Part shown: piece after piece, positions 39,674 through 50,592 of the stretch
Layout: each line of letters begins with the position of its first letter
Position numbering within the stretch: position 1 is the stretch's first letter
Origin: Sphingomonas abietis
GTDB taxonomy: Bacteria > Pseudomonadota > Alphaproteobacteria > Sphingomonadales > Sphingomonadaceae
Assembly (NCBI RefSeq): GCF_027625475.1
Contig: NZ_CP115174.1
Location: 4,244,501-4,308,500, forward strand
DNA: 64,000 bases
Direction of reading: 5' to 3'
Position numbers and translations under genes: made by a program
The notes under the pieces: model-generated
Databases searched by the model: none
The model's input: only the letters and a program-made list of their open reading frames with translations
Told to the model about the DNA's origin: nothing

Positions 39674-40575
39674 TCGCCTTCATTGACGATCACCGCGATG
39701 CCTATGGGGTCGAGCCGATCTGCCGCGTTCTGCCGATCGCCCCATCCACCTATCACGAGCGCGTCGCGCAGCGACAGGATCCAACACGCCTATCGGCGCG
39801 GGCGCAGCGGGATGTCGCCCTGAAGCCGGAGATCGCGCGCGTGTTCGCCGAGAACTTCGCGGTCTACGGCGTGCGCAAGGTCTGGCGGCAGATGATGCGG
39901 GAAGGCTTTCCGGTCGCCCGCTGTACTGTCGCGCGGTTGATGCGAGAGATGGGCTTGGCAGGAGTGATCCGGGGCAAGCCGGTGCGCACGACCATCAGCG
40001 ACAAAGCGGCGCCGTGCCCACTCGATCACGTCAACCGCCGGTTCTACGCGCCGGCGCCGAACATGCTGTGGGTGTCGGACTTCACCTATGTCGCGACCTG
40101 GGCGGGGTTCGTCTACGTCGCCTTCGTCATCGACACCTATGCCAGGCGGATCGTCGGCTGGCGGGCCAGCAGGACGGCGCATGCCAGCTTCGTTCTCGAT
40201 GCCTTGGAGCAGGCGCTTCATGATCGCCGGCCGGCTCATCGGGGCGGCCTCATCCATCATAGCGACCGCGGGTCGCAATACGTGTCCATCAAGTACACCG
40301 AGCGCCTTGCCGAAGCCGGGATCGAGCCGTCGGTCGGCAGTGTCGGAGACAGCTACGACAACGCTTTGGCCGAGACGATCAACGGCCTCTACAAGGCCGA
40401 AGTGATCCATAGGCGTGGGCCGTGGCGCAGTTTCGAAGCCGTCGAATACGCCACGCTCGAATGGGTCGACTGGTTCAACCATCGTCGGCTGCTGGAGCCT
40501 ATCGGCAACATCCCGCCTGCCGAAGCCGAAGATCAATATTATGCTGCCGCAGACACCATCGATATGGCAGCGTGA
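39670..40575 (+). CDS. IS3-family transposase OrfB (integrase catalytic subunit)
   Basis: This 301-residue retroviral-type integrase has an HTH_21-like region ([20 protein letters not shown]) and the DDE triad in [25 protein letters not shown] and [20 protein letters not shown]. In IS3 elements it is usually made as an OrfAB fusion by -1 frameshift; the OrfB frame is open well into OrfA, which fits. The gene is intact, so the element may still move. Confidence 0.93.
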   Translation: MIAFIDDHRDAYGVEPICRVLPIAPSTYHERVAQRQDPTRLSARAQRDVALKPEIARVFAENFAVYGVRKVWRQMMREGFPVARCTVARLMREMGLAGVIRGKPVRTTISDKAAPCPLDHVNRRFYAPAPNMLWVSDFTYVATWAGFVYVAFVIDTYARRIVGWRASRTAHASFVLDALEQALHDRRPAHRGGLIHHSDRGSQYVSIKYTERLAEAGIEPSVGSVGDSYDNALAETINGLYKAEVIHRRGPWRSFEAVEYATLEWVDWFNHRRLLEPIGNIPPAEAEDQYYAAADTIDMAA

Positions 40576-40857
40576 CTCACAACCCAACGCCTCCGGTAAA
40601 CCCGGGGCGGTTCAAAGCGCCAATCCGCGCCATGCCATCCTCCGGGCCGCCTGGATGGTAAGTGCGCACGGCAATAATTTTATCTAAACGATCCGCCGAC
40701 TCGGCGTAGCTATCCGGCGGGCGCCGATTTGCGGTAGCGAAGCTCGTTATAGAGGACGTTTTTATCGGCGCGTCAGGACATCCGCTCCGCGGATGCCACA
40801 AATGACAACATTGACCGATCCCGAGCGCCGGCGTCGAGCCGCAGCGAACGAACCGGC

Positions 40858-41054
40858 ATGGTCTATCCTATCGCGCTTGAAGCGGTGAAACGGCTCGATG
40901 CGCTGTTCGACATCGAGCGCGCCGTCAACGGCAAGCCTGCCGCTGACCGGGTTGCCGTGCGCCAGGAGCTCAGCGCGCCGCTCATGACCGAACTCCACAG
41001 CTGGCTCATCGCGCAGCGCGCGATGCTGTCGCGCAGCCACAATCTCACCAAGCC
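40858..41054 (+). pseudogene. IS66-family transposase fragment
   Basis: About 65 residues (YPIALEAVKRLDALFDIERA, RVAVRQELSAPLMTELHSWL, AQRAMLSRSHNLTK) match the inner part of the large IS66 transposase TnpC, just before its catalytic Glu region. Nothing else of the element is present. It lies inside the second insertion in rfbD, whose left part (40685-40857) shows no recognisable gene. Confidence 0.75.
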
Positions 41055-41074
41055 TGTCCTGAACTCGTCGAAGG
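41053..41074. repeat. REP-like repeat unit within the second rfbD insertion
   Basis: CCTGTCCTGAACTCGTCGAAGG resembles the sphingomonad CCTGAGC..GTCGAAGG repeat found in hisD. It is a single unit directly after the IS66 fragment. It could have served as a recombination site for the insertion. Confidence 0.55.
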
Positions 41075-41606
41075 GGCCATCATCTGCCGGCGCCCCGGCT
41101 CGACGGGCTCCTGCCAGGGAATTGGCGCCTGCCACGGGCCGCGCTCGCCGCCTGATGCATCAGGCCACGGCCTTCACCGGATGCTTACGACTCGGCCGCG
41201 AGCGGCCGGTGATCAAGGTTGTTGCCGACCAGCATGGCAGCCCGACCAGCGCCGCCGACATCGCGGATACCTTGTTGAGGATGACCAGGCGTATGCTTGC
41301 ACCCGATGCACCCTGCGGCATCTGGCATTTCGTCAATGCTGGCGAAGCGACCTGGCACGATCTCGCCGAGATGGTGCTCGCCGATCTGTACGCACACGAG
41401 GGCAAACGCCCGATCTTACAAGCAATCGCTACCACAGACTATCCGACACCGGCCGCGCGGCCGCCTTATTCCAGGCTGGACACATCTTCGCTGACCCGAG
41501 ACTTTGGCGTTATCCCACGCCATTGGCAGGACGCCGTCGCCGATATTCTGGGACAAATTAATCACATCGACGCAATGGCCGGGAAACAAGACGAGGAAGG
41601 AATATC

Positions 41607-42479
41607 GTGAAAGGCATCATCCTCGCGGGCGGCTCCGGCACGCGCCTTCATCCTGCGACGCTGGCGATCAACAAGCAATTATTGCCAATCTACGACAAGC
41701 CGATGATCTATTATCCGATGTCGATCCTGATGATGGCCGGCATTCAGGATATCCTGATCATCTCATCACCGGAATATATCGATAATTACAAGCGGCTGTT
41801 TGCGGATGGCTCCAGCTTCGGCCTGCGGATATGCTACGCTATCCAGGCCAAGCCCGATGGCCTTGCTCAAGCCTTCGTGCTCGGCGCTGACTTCCTTGCC
41901 GGCGAGGCGGCCGCTCTGGTGCTCGGCGACAATATCTTCTTCGGCTCCGGCATGACCGAGCAACTCGCCCGCGCAAGGGCACGCGAGAAGGGCGCGACTG
42001 TATTCGCTTATCAGGTCGACAAACCCGAAGCCTATGGCGTGGTCGAACTTGATGAAGAGGGACTGGCGATCAGTATCGAGGAAAAGCCATCGACGCCCAA
42101 GTCGAACTATGCTGTCACCGGTCTATATTTCTATGACGAGCGTGTCACGAAACTGGCGTCGCAGGTAAAACCATCGGCCCGCGGCGAATATGAGATCACC
42201 GACCTCAACCGCCTCTACATGGAAATGGGCGAGTTGCACGTTGAGAAGATGGGGCGCGGATATGCCTGGCTCGACACCGGCACGCATGACAGCCTGGTTG
42301 AGGCATCCGAATTCGTCAGAGTCATTCAAAAACGACAGAATACTCAAATCGCCTGTCTGGAAGAGATCGCCTTCCACAATGGCTTCATCGACCGCGATCA
42401 ACTCCGCAAGCGCGGCGAGATGTTCAGCAAAACGGGCTATGGTCGCTATTTGCTCGATCTGGCAGATGCGAAAGGCTGA
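41607..42479 (+). CDS. rfbA: Glucose-1-phosphate thymidylyltransferase
   Basis: This 290-residue RmlA has the nucleotide-binding [20 protein letters not shown], the substrate segment [32 protein letters not shown], and late [14 protein letters not shown]. It makes dTDP-glucose, the first step to dTDP-L-rhamnose. It is intact although the adjoining rfbD is destroyed, and rfbB and rfbC are not in the window. The ATGs would be translationally coupled to the broken rfbD, so expression may be altered. Confidence 0.95.
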   Translation: MKGIILAGGSGTRLHPATLAINKQLLPIYDKPMIYYPMSILMMAGIQDILIISSPEYIDNYKRLFADGSSFGLRICYAIQAKPDGLAQAFVLGADFLAGEAAALVLGDNIFFGSGMTEQLARARAREKGATVFAYQVDKPEAYGVVELDEEGLAISIEEKPSTPKSNYAVTGLYFYDERVTKLASQVKPSARGEYEITDLNRLYMEMGELHVEKMGRGYAWLDTGTHDSLVEASEFVRVIQKRQNTQIACLEEIAFHNGFIDRDQLRKRGEMFSKTGYGRYLLDLADAKG

Positions 42480-42615
42480 TAAGGACGACTTACCCGTCAT
42501 ATTTTAGCCGATGAGGGCAAGTCTCCGCCTGTCGCCTGATGAAACACCGGCCAGCGGGATGATCATCCGCTCAACCGACGGTTTACGCCACCAATCTGCA
42601 CGCGCAGGATGGGCC

Positions 42616-43416
42616 ATGAGCACAAGCGGCGGCATCCGAGTCGGCATCGGTGGCTGGACCTTCGAGCCCTGGCGGGGGACGTTCTTCCCCGACAAGTGGT
42701 CCAAGGCGCGCGAGCTGGATTATGCCGCGAGCAAACTCAGCGCGATCGAGGTAAACTGCACCTATTATGCGAGCCAGAAGCCCGCGACCTTCGCCAAATG
42801 GGCGGCCGCGACCCCGGAGGGTTTCCTGTTCAGCCTGAAGGCCTCGCGATTCTGCACCAATCGGCGGGTGCTGGCGGAGGCCGGAGAATCGGTCGAGAGG
42901 TTCCTCAGTCAGGGGATCGCAGAACTGGGCGACAAGCTCGGCCCGATCCTGTGGCAGTTCATGCCCACCAAGGCCTTCGACGCCGAGGATTTCGGCGCCT
43001 TTCTAAAGCTGCTGCCGGATATGCGCGATGGTTTGCCCCTCAGCCATGTCGTCGACGTGCGGCACGACAGTTTCCGCGATCCGGCGTTCGTCGCACTCTG
43101 CCGCGCGGCCGGTGTGTCGATCGCCCATACCCATTCCGAAGACTACCCGATGATCGGCGATGCCAGCGGCCCCGTCTCCTACGCCCGCCTGATGCAGACT
43201 CGTGAGGAAGAGACGACAGGCTACCCGGCCGGCGAGATCGCGCGTTGGGTCGATGTCGCCAAGGGCTGGGCGCGGGGCGAGACCGGCGACGCCTTCCCGC
43301 TTGCCGCGCCCGACCATCCGGCGCCCCTCATCCCGCGCGACGCCTATCTCTTCTATATCAGCGGCGCGAAGGTCCGTGCCCCACAGGCGGCGATGGCGAC
43401 AATCGCCCGGCTATAG
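42616..43416 (+). CDS. DUF72-family protein
   Basis: This 266-residue protein has the DUF72 barrel pattern: IGGWTFEPWRGTFFP, LSAIEVNCTYYASQKPATFA, FLFSLKASRFCTN, LGPILWQFMP and SHVVDVRHDSF. The function of the family is not settled. The ATG at 42616 gives the family-like N-terminus; the in-frame ATG at 42511 would add a poor-quality extension. It is the first core-type gene after the island. Confidence 0.88.
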   Translation: MSTSGGIRVGIGGWTFEPWRGTFFPDKWSKARELDYAASKLSAIEVNCTYYASQKPATFAKWAAATPEGFLFSLKASRFCTNRRVLAEAGESVERFLSQGIAELGDKLGPILWQFMPTKAFDAEDFGAFLKLLPDMRDGLPLSHVVDVRHDSFRDPAFVALCRAAGVSIAHTHSEDYPMIGDASGPVSYARLMQTREEETTGYPAGEIARWVDVAKGWARGETGDAFPLAAPDHPAPLIPRDAYLFYISGAKVRAPQAAMATIARL

Positions 43417-43485
43417 GGGCGAAATCCTCCCGCCTCCTTTGAGGGCGACGTTGATCGCCCGGCGGGAAGCCGCCACACTGGCCCC

Positions 43486-44613
43486 GTGACCAGCAGCCCT
43501 CGCTTTACCCTGCGCGAACGTCTGTCCGGCGAGGCCGGCCCGGGGCTGGTGCTGATGGCCGCCGCAGGCGTCGCGCTGGTCGTCGCCAATTCGCCGCTCG
43601 GGCCGGCCTACCGGCACGCGCTGCATCTCCCTCTCGGCCCGCTCGGCCTGCTCCACTGGATCAATGACGGGCTGATGGCCGTCTTCTTCCTGTTCGTCGG
43701 GCTGGAGGTGAAGCGCGAGGTGGTGGCCGGCGATCTCTCGACGCCCGCCGCGCGGCGCCTGCCGGTGATCGCCGCGGTGGCGGGGATGGTGGCGCCGGCG
43801 CTGGTCTATCTGGCGGTGACCAAAGGCGATCCCGCGCTGGTCCGGGGCTGGGCGATCCCGTCCGCCACCGATATCGCCTTTGCGATCGGGGTGCTGGCGT
43901 TGGTCGGATCGCGGGTGCCGGCGTCGCTCAAATTGTTTCTGACGACGGTTGCGATCGTCGACGATATTGGCGCGGTGGCGATCATCGCGCTCGCTTATAC
44001 CGGCGGGCTGAAGCCGGTCGCCCTCGCCGCGGCCGCCGTCATCCTCGTCCTGCTGTTCTGGCTCAATCGGCGCGGCGTGCGGGCGCTGTGGCCCTATATG
44101 CTGCTGGCGGCTCTGCTGTGGATCGCGGTGCTGCAATCGGGCGTCCACGCGACCGTGGCGGGCGTGCTCGCCGCCCTGTTCGTGCCGCTCGGCGATGGCG
44201 ATCATGGCCCGCTCGCGCGCCTCGAACATGGCCTGTCGCCCTGGGTGCGCTACGCAATCCTGCCGATCTTCGGATTCGCCAATGCCGGCGTGGCCTTGGG
44301 CGAAGCGCCGTTCTGGGCGCCGCTGCCCCTCGCCGTCGCGGCCGGATTGTTCGTGGGCAAGCAGATCGGCGTGTTCGGCGCGATGCGCGGCGCGGTGGCG
44401 ATGGGATGGGCGGCGCGGCCCGAGGGCGCCTCCTGGGTGCAGCTCTATGGTGTGGCGCTGCTCGCCGGCATCGGCTTCACCATGAGTTTGTTCATCGGCG
44501 GCCTCGCCTTCGCCGATCCGCTGCTGGTCGAGGCGGTGAAGGTCGGCGTGCTGGCCGGATCGCTGCTGTCGGCGCTGGCCGGCTTCGCCCTGCTGCGCTG
44601 GGGTGCGCGATGA
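43486..44613 (+). CDS. nhaA: Na+/H+ antiporter NhaA
   Basis: This 375-residue protein of about 12 membrane helices exchanges sodium for protons. It shows MAVFFLFVGLEVKREVVAGD, PSATDIAFAIGVLALVG, and the paired aspartates in TVAIVDDIGAVAIIALAY (D159 and D160, matching D163 and D164 of E. coli). The GTG at 43486 is the proposed start. It overlaps a CPBP protease gene by ATGA. Confidence 0.95.
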   Translation: MTSSPRFTLRERLSGEAGPGLVLMAAAGVALVVANSPLGPAYRHALHLPLGPLGLLHWINDGLMAVFFLFVGLEVKREVVAGDLSTPAARRLPVIAAVAGMVAPALVYLAVTKGDPALVRGWAIPSATDIAFAIGVLALVGSRVPASLKLFLTTVAIVDDIGAVAIIALAYTGGLKPVALAAAAVILVLLFWLNRRGVRALWPYMLLAALLWIAVLQSGVHATVAGVLAALFVPLGDGDHGPLARLEHGLSPWVRYAILPIFGFANAGVALGEAPFWAPLPLAVAAGLFVGKQIGVFGAMRGAVAMGWAARPEGASWVQLYGVALLAGIGFTMSLFIGGLAFADPLLVEAVKVGVLAGSLLSALAGFALLRWGAR

Positions 44614-45329
44614 CGCCGGGCTGGCCCGATCACCTCTTCGTGCTGATCGTGATGCTCGGCGCCTTCCCGTTCGGCGGCTGGATCGCCTATCGCCGATTCC
44701 TCGCGCGGGCCACACGCATCGGTGATCGCGCACTGGTCCAGGAATATCGCAACACCCTGCTGTGGCTGGCCGGCCTCGCCGTGGCGACCTGGCTGGTCTG
44801 GTGGATCGGCGGGCGCCCGCTCGCGGCGCTGTTCGCTACGCCGCCGCGGCTGCCGGACGGGCCGGACATCGCCCCGCCGATCGCGTTCGGTGCCGGCATC
44901 GGCCTGCTGGCCCGCCCCGTGCTGGCATGGCGGATACCGCGAATCGCCCAGGCCTTCCGCCGGCAGATCGCGCCGATCGCCGCCTTCCTGCCCCGCACGG
45001 GCGCACAACTGCGCTGGGGGCTGATCGTGTCGCTGGCGGCGGGGCTGTGCGAGGAGATCGGCTATCGCGGCTATCTGATGCCCTATCTCGGCGCCGCGCT
45101 GCCGCTATGGGGCATGATCGCGGGTGGCGCCCTGATCTTCGGCCTCGCCCATATCTATCAAGGCTGGGTGGGCACGCTGATGACGACGCTGATCGGCGCG
45201 GCGCTGGCCGGCCTGTATCTGGTCTGCGGATCCTTGTGGTGGCCGATCGCGCTGCACGCGGCGATCGATCTGTCGGCGATGGTCACCGCCTATGTCGTCC
45301 TACGGCTGCCCCGGACCAACGCACCCTAG
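44610..45329 (+). CDS. CPBP-family intramembrane protease-like protein
   Basis: This 239-residue membrane protein has the CPBP/Abi motifs: EExxxR in LCEEIGYRGYLMPYLG, then IFGLAHIYQGW, then LHAAIDL near the end. These glutamates and histidines form the presumed metallo or glutamate protease site. Partners of nhaA in this position are not known to me. Its stop overlaps the stop of the convergent acylphosphatase gene (CTAG shared). Confidence 0.88.
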   Translation: MTPGWPDHLFVLIVMLGAFPFGGWIAYRRFLARATRIGDRALVQEYRNTLLWLAGLAVATWLVWWIGGRPLAALFATPPRLPDGPDIAPPIAFGAGIGLLARPVLAWRIPRIAQAFRRQIAPIAAFLPRTGAQLRWGLIVSLAAGLCEEIGYRGYLMPYLGAALPLWGMIAGGALIFGLAHIYQGWVGTLMTTLIGAALAGLYLVCGSLWWPIALHAAIDLSAMVTAYVVLRLPRTNAP

Positions 45330-45601
45330 ACAGTCGGACGCTTCTCGAAGCCCGCGAAGATCTCGTCCGCCGCCGTCTCGACCAGCACGCCGGCGACGCG
45401 CGCGGCCGGCGATCCCAGCCGCGCCTGCGCCACGATCGCGTCGATCATCTCCGGCGCACCGCAGACCGTCGCCTCGACGCTGCCGTCGACGCGGTTGCGC
45501 ACCCAGCCGGTGATGCCGATCCCGCGGGCCTGCCCGATCAGCCAGTCGCGATAGAAGACGCCCTGGACGCGGCCGGTGATGACAAGGCGGCGGCAGATCA
45601 T
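45326..45601 (-). CDS. Acylphosphatase
   Basis: This 91-residue protein has both catalytic residues of acylphosphatase: Arg in [11 protein letters not shown] and Asn in [13 protein letters not shown]. It hydrolyses carboxyl-phosphate bonds such as acetyl phosphate. The gene is convergent with the CPBP gene and lies upstream of etfA on the opposite half of a leftward run. Its stop codon is the reverse complement of the CPBP stop. Confidence 0.93.
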   Translation of the reverse strand: MICRRLVITGRVQGVFYRDWLIGQARGIGITGWVRNRVDGSVEATVCGAPEMIDAIVAQARLGSPAARVAGVLVETAADEIFAGFEKRPTV

Positions 45602-45628
45602 GATGGCGATCTCCCGCCGCCGGTCCGG

Positions 45629-46558
45629 TCAGAGCTTCTCGGTGAGTTCCGGCACGATCTTGAACAGATCGCCGACGAGGCCGATGTCTGCCACCTGGAA
45701 GATCGGGGCGTCCTCGTCCTTGTTGATGGCGATGATGGTCTTGCTGTCCTTCATGCCGGCGAGATGCTGGATCGCACCCGAGATGCCGATCGCGATATAG
45801 ACCTCAGGCGCCACGATCTTGCCGGTCTGGCCGACCTGATAGTCGTTGGGGACATAGCCCGCATCGACCGCCGCGCGCGACGCGCCGACGCCGGCGCCGA
45901 GCTTGTCGGCCAGCGGCTCGATGATCGCATGGAAATTCTCGCCATTCTGGAGCGCACGGCCGCCCGAGACGATGATCTTGGCCGAGGTCAGCTCGGGGCG
46001 CTCCGACTGGGAGAGCTCCTGGCCGACGAAGCTCGATCCTTCGCCCTTGGTGGCGGCGGACACCGCCTCGATCGTGCCCGAGCCACCCTCGGTCGCCGCC
46101 TTGTCGAAGGCGGTGCCGCGCACCGTGATCACCAGCTTGGCGTCGGACGACTTGACCGTCGCGATCGCGTTGCCGGCATAGATCGGACGGGTGAAGGTCT
46201 TCTCGTCGATCACCGACAGGATGTCCGACACCTGCATCACGTCGAGCAGGGCGGCGACGCGCGGCGCGATGTTCTTGCCGGCGGCGGTGGCGGGCGCCAC
46301 GAACGCATCGTGATGGCCCATCAGCTCGACGACCAAAGGCGCGACCGCCTCGGGCAGCGCATGGGCATAGGCCGCGTCGTCCGCGACATGGACCTTGCCG
46401 ACACCGGCGATCTTGGCGGCCGCCTCGGCGACGGCGCCAACGCCCTCGCCGGCGACGAGGAGATGGACCTCGCCGAGCTGGCCTGCGGCGGTGACGGCGG
46501 ACAGCGTAGCGTCCTTGAGGGCGCCGCCCTCATGCTCGACCCAAACCAGCGTCTTCAT
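45629..46558 (-). CDS. etfA: Electron transfer flavoprotein subunit alpha
   Basis: This 309-residue protein shows the FAD-binding C-terminal domain: [52 protein letters not shown] and [20 protein letters not shown]. With EtfB it moves electrons from acyl-CoA dehydrogenases to the respiratory chain through ETF-ubiquinone oxidoreductase. Its start overlaps the etfB end by four bases. Confidence 0.97.
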   Translation of the reverse strand: MKTLVWVEHEGGALKDATLSAVTAAGQLGEVHLLVAGEGVGAVAEAAAKIAGVGKVHVADDAAYAHALPEAVAPLVVELMGHHDAFVAPATAAGKNIAPRVAALLDVMQVSDILSVIDEKTFTRPIYAGNAIATVKSSDAKLVITVRGTAFDKAATEGGSGTIEAVSAATKGEGSSFVGQELSQSERPELTSAKIIVSGGRALQNGENFHAIIEPLADKLGAGVGASRAAVDAGYVPNDYQVGQTGKIVAPEVYIAIGISGAIQHLAGMKDSKTIIAINKDEDAPIFQVADIGLVGDLFKIVPELTEKL

Positions 46559-47304
46559 GCTGCCACTCCCAGAGCCTTGAGCTTCGCCACCAATTCATCG
46601 ACGTCGGCGACCTTCACGCCGGCCGACCGCTTCGGCGGCTCGGACACGGTGACCGTCTCCAGGCGCGGCGCGGTGTCGACGCCGTAATCGGCCGGGGTCT
46701 TGGCCGCGAGCGGCTTGGCCTTGGCCTTCATGATGTTGGGCAGCGAGGCATAGCGCGGCTCGTTGAGACGCAGATCGGTGGTGATGATCGCCGGCAGCGC
46801 CAGCTTCACCGTCTCGAGCCCGGCATCGACCTCACGGGTGACGGTCACGCTGTCGCCCTCGACCTCGATCTTGTTGGCGAAGGTGCCCTGCGGACGGTTC
46901 AGCAGCGCGGCGAGCATCTGCCCGGTCTGGTTGCTGTCGTCGTCGATCGCCTGCTTGCCGAGGATCACGAGACCCGGCTGCTCCTCGTCCACGATCGCCT
47001 TCAGGATCTTGGCGACGGCGAGCGGCTCGACGATGTCGTCGGTCTGGACGAGGATGGCGCGATCGGCGCCCATCGCGAGCGCGGTGCGCAGCGTCTCCTG
47101 CGCCTTTTGCGGCCCGACGGACACGGCGACGATCTCGGTCGCCACGCCCTTCTCCTTCAGGCGGATGGCCTCTTCGACGGCGATCTCGTCGAACGGGTTC
47201 ATCGACATCTTGACGTTGGCCAGGTCGACGCCGGTGCCGTCCATCTTGACGCGCGGCTTCACATTATAATCGATTACCCGCTTCACGGGCACAAGGATCT
47301 TCAC
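46555..47304 (-). CDS. etfB: Electron transfer flavoprotein subunit beta
   Basis: This 249-residue protein begins [20 protein letters not shown] and has [37 protein letters not shown] and [20 protein letters not shown], the Etf-beta hallmarks including the recognition loop. It pairs with EtfA immediately downstream. It lies 105 bases after sucC on the same strand, separated by two hairpins. Confidence 0.97.
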   Translation of the reverse strand: MKILVPVKRVIDYNVKPRVKMDGTGVDLANVKMSMNPFDEIAVEEAIRLKEKGVATEIVAVSVGPQKAQETLRTALAMGADRAILVQTDDIVEPLAVAKILKAIVDEEQPGLVILGKQAIDDDSNQTGQMLAALLNRPQGTFANKIEVEGDSVTVTREVDAGLETVKLALPAIITTDLRLNEPRYASLPNIMKAKAKPLAAKTPADYGVDTAPRLETVTVSEPPKRSAGVKVADVDELVAKLKALGVAA

Positions 47305-47330
47305 CTTCGCTCTCCTCTCAGATCAGGGTG

Positions 47331-47355
47331 GGGTTCCCCATTATGCGGGGAACCC
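47331..47355 (-). terminator. Hairpin upstream of etfB
   Basis: GGGTTCCCC (47331-47339) and GGGGAACCC (47347-47355) are perfect inverted repeats with a short loop. There is no T-run on the minus strand after it. It lies 27 bases before the etfB start, so it might regulate rather than terminate. Confidence 0.45.
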
Positions 47356-47383
47356 TAGCACCTCATTGACGTGAAGGTAAAGC

Positions 47384-47402
47384 AACTCTCCTTTAGGAGA
47401 GT
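47384..47402 (-). terminator. Hairpin after sucC
   Basis: ACTCTCC-TTTA-GGAGAGT forms a tight stem with a four-base loop, 8 bases after the sucC stop on the minus strand, followed by TTGCTTTACC. The T content is modest, so it may reduce but not stop read-through into etfB. Confidence 0.5.
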
Positions 47403-47409
47403 CGGCCGA

Positions 47410-48624
<1,215 letters not shown>

Positions 48625-48715
48625 GGTGCAGCGGCTCCCGTGGATTCGAGGTTTCCGTTAACGGCAGGGATGGGATGCGTAAACCCCGACTCCATGCCGT
48701 TTCGGGTGCCCCCTA

Positions 48716-49033
48716 TCACCCCGCGATGGCGCAGCCCAGCCCCACGCGCGTGACGACGCCGACGATATGCGGATCGTTCAATGCGCGCAGACGATCGGCG
48801 AGCTCGTCGAAACTCATGCTGCCGGGCTGCTGGCGCGGCAGGCGGGCGGCCTGCGCCAGTTGCTTCAACTCGCCGGCATCGAGCTTGCGGACCAGTTTTC
48901 CGGCCATGCAGCCGGCCATCGGCGGCTTCACCCCGGCCGCGATCAGCTTGGCGCGCACCCGCGCCTCGGGCGAGACCATGGAACAGCCGGAGGCCGCGGC
49001 CGCCAGCGCGAGGGACAGGATCAGGCGTTTCAT
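48716..49033 (-). CDS. Small lipoprotein of unknown function
   Basis: This 105-residue protein has a lipoprotein signal (MKRLILSLALAAAASGCS, lipobox ending in the Cys). The mature part (SPEARVRAKLIAAGVKPPMA, then CMAGKLVRKLDAGELKQLAQ) is helical and contains Cys residues that could pair. The family was not recognised. The ATG at 49031-49033 was chosen because the signal peptide starts there; an upstream in-frame extension is basic and unlikely. It is divergent from crtZ. Confidence 0.75.
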   Translation of the reverse strand: MKRLILSLALAAAASGCSMVSPEARVRAKLIAAGVKPPMAGCMAGKLVRKLDAGELKQLAQAARLPRQQPGSMSFDELADRLRALNDPHIVGVVTRVGLGCAIAG

Positions 49034-49110
49034 GGCGCCGCCCAACAGCATCGCGGCTGAGCGCTTGCTGAACACTCGCCTCGCCGCCATCGCCCGGCTA
49101 TAGCGGCGGG

Positions 49111-49626
49111 GTGACTCCCTTGATCGGCATCCCCCTGTTCCTCGCCACCGTCGTCGGCATGGAGGGCTTCGCTTATGCGGCGCACCGCTGGATCATGCAC
49201 GGGCCGGGCTGGTTCCTGCACGCCAGCCATCACCGGCCCCGCAAGGGGCGGTTCGAGCTCAACGATCTCTATGCGGTGATCTTCGCCGGCCCCTCGATCC
49301 TGCTGCTGGCCGGCGGGATGCGCTGGGGCTGGTGGCCGGGCTGCACCTGGATCGGCGCCGGCGTCGCCGCCTATGGCGCGATCTATTTCGGCTTCCACGA
49401 CGGCATCGTCCACAAGCGCCTGCCGCACCGCTTCGTCCCGCGCAGCCGATACCTGAAGCGGATCGTGCAGGCGCATCTTCTGCACCATGTCGTCGCCACC
49501 AAGGCCGGGACGGTGAGCTTCGGCTTCCTCGTGGCGCCGAAGCCCGAGGCGCTGAAGGCGGAGCTGAAGCGCCGGGCCGGTGCGGGGATCAGGGCACCGG
49601 GGATGGCGGATTCCGGCCGCCGCTGA
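49111..49626 (+). CDS. crtZ: Beta-carotene hydroxylase CrtZ
   Basis: This 171-residue membrane protein has the four His motifs of the non-heme di-iron hydroxylase: HRWIMHG, HASHH, FHDGIVHKRLPHR and HLLHH. It hydroxylates the rings of beta-carotene at carbon 3 to give zeaxanthin. The proposed start is a GTG at 49111. The gene is convergent with crtB; the crt genes on the other strand supply its substrate. Confidence 0.94.
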   Translation: MTPLIGIPLFLATVVGMEGFAYAAHRWIMHGPGWFLHASHHRPRKGRFELNDLYAVIFAGPSILLLAGGMRWGWWPGCTWIGAGVAAYGAIYFGFHDGIVHKRLPHRFVPRSRYLKRIVQAHLLHHVVATKAGTVSFGFLVAPKPEALKAELKRRAGAGIRAPGMADSGRR

Positions 49627-49659
49627 ACGACGGAAAGCGCCTTCCGACTCGCCCGCCGC

Positions 49660-50592
49660 TTAGCCGGCCCTGGTCCACAGCCCGTCGCGGGCCGTCACCG
49701 GCAGACGATCGCGTCGCGCCGCCTGCCAGGCGGCGGTGACGACCCAGCCGAGCTTGTCGGCCCGCGCGGTCGAGACACGCTGGTCCCATGCGGCGGTGCC
49801 ACGCGCGGCGACCTCGCGGGCGATGTCGCCATAGATGCCCGCCGCCGCCAGCACCGCCCACGCCGAACGGAAGGGCAGCGCCCGCGCGCCTGTCCGCGCG
49901 CTCGCCTCATAATGCGCCGCGCGGTCGGCCAGCCGCTTCGCCAGCATGGCGAGTCGCGGGCGGAAGGGCGGCTTCATATGCTCGCCGGGCGGGATATCGA
50001 CCTCGACCAGCCACTCGATCGGCAGATAGCAGCGATCGACCCTGTTATCCTCGCCGATATCCCGCGCGATGTTGGCGAGCTGGAAGGCGATGCCGAGATC
50101 GCAGGCGCGATCGAGCGTCTCGCGGTCATCCGGCGACACCCCCATCACCACCGCCATCATGCAGCCGACGGTGCCGGCGACATGGTAGCAATAAAGATAG
50201 AGATCCTGCTCCGAGCGCGGCCGCCATTCCTGCGCGTCGAGCGCGAAGCCGTCGATCAGATCATGGGCATAGCGGGCCGGCAGCCCGGTCTCGGCGGCGA
50301 CCACGCCCAGCGCATCGAACGCCGGATCGCCGGTCGCCTCGCCGGCCAGCGCCTTCGCGGTGAGCATCCGCATCCGCGACAGCTTGGCGCTGATATCCTG
50401 CACCGCGCCGCCGCCATGGCCGAGCACCTGCCCGTCGGCGATATCGTCGCAGGCGCGGCACCAGGCATAGAGCAGCTGCGCCCGCTCGCGCGTCGGCCGG
50501 TCGAACAGGCGCGAGGCGGCGGCGAAGGACTGCGAGCCCCTGGCGATGGTCGCGCGGGCATGGGCGACCAGGGCCGCGCGGTCAGGGGTCAC
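49660..50592 (-). CDS. crtB: Phytoene synthase CrtB
   Basis: This 310-residue prenyl synthase condenses two geranylgeranyl diphosphates to phytoene. The two metal-binding acidic motifs are CDDIADG and DIGEDNRVDR, with GIAFQLANIARD preceding the second, as in squalene/phytoene synthases. The GTG at 50592 overlaps the stop of the LOG gene (four bases). It is the last gene of the crtY-crtI-LOG-crtB run. Confidence 0.93.
   Translation of the reverse strand: MTPDRAALVAHARATIARGSQSFAAASRLFDRPTRERAQLLYAWCRACDDIADGQVLGHGGGAVQDISAKLSRMRMLTAKALAGEATGDPAFDALGVVAAETGLPARYAHDLIDGFALDAQEWRPRSEQDLYLYCYHVAGTVGCMMAVVMGVSPDDRETLDRACDLGIAFQLANIARDIGEDNRVDRCYLPIEWLVEVDIPPGEHMKPPFRPRLAMLAKRLADRAAHYEASARTGARALPFRSAWAVLAAAGIYGDIAREVAARGTAAWDQRVSTARADKLGWVVTAAWQAARRDRLPVTARDGLWTRAG

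Larger units (their letters stand above)
39294..40614 (+). mobile_element. IS3-family element inserted in rfbD
   Basis: The ends are TGAACCGCGCCGGGTTTGCC on the left and, read inward from the right, TGAACCGCCCCGGGTTTACC; they differ at two positions and share GGAGGC afterwards. The element is 1321 bases. Flanking AAG (39291-39293 and 40615-40617) fits a three-base target duplication. Removing the element with one AAG restores the RfbD reading frame, which confirms the boundaries. Confidence 0.93.
39061..41610 (+). pseudogene. rfbD: Broken dTDP-4-dehydrorhamnose reductase gene in three pieces
   Basis: Piece one (39061-39293) encodes NLAAYMAADKAES, then after a one-base shift INATAPALIAHHSARKVIPI, LHISTNYAFAGSYERP and GPLNVYSTSKLGGEIAVAS. 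Piece two (40615-40684), directly across the IS3 copy, continues ANPRHAILRAAWMVSAHGNN and stops. Piece three (about 41182-41610) resumes with RLGRERPVIKVVADQHGSP, TSAADIADTLL and YPTPAARPPYSRLDTSSL. About 500 bases of foreign DNA separate two and three, and the first 50 or so residues are missing. RfbD makes dTDP-L-rhamnose; this copy cannot. rfbA follows with a four-base overlap. Confidence 0.88.
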
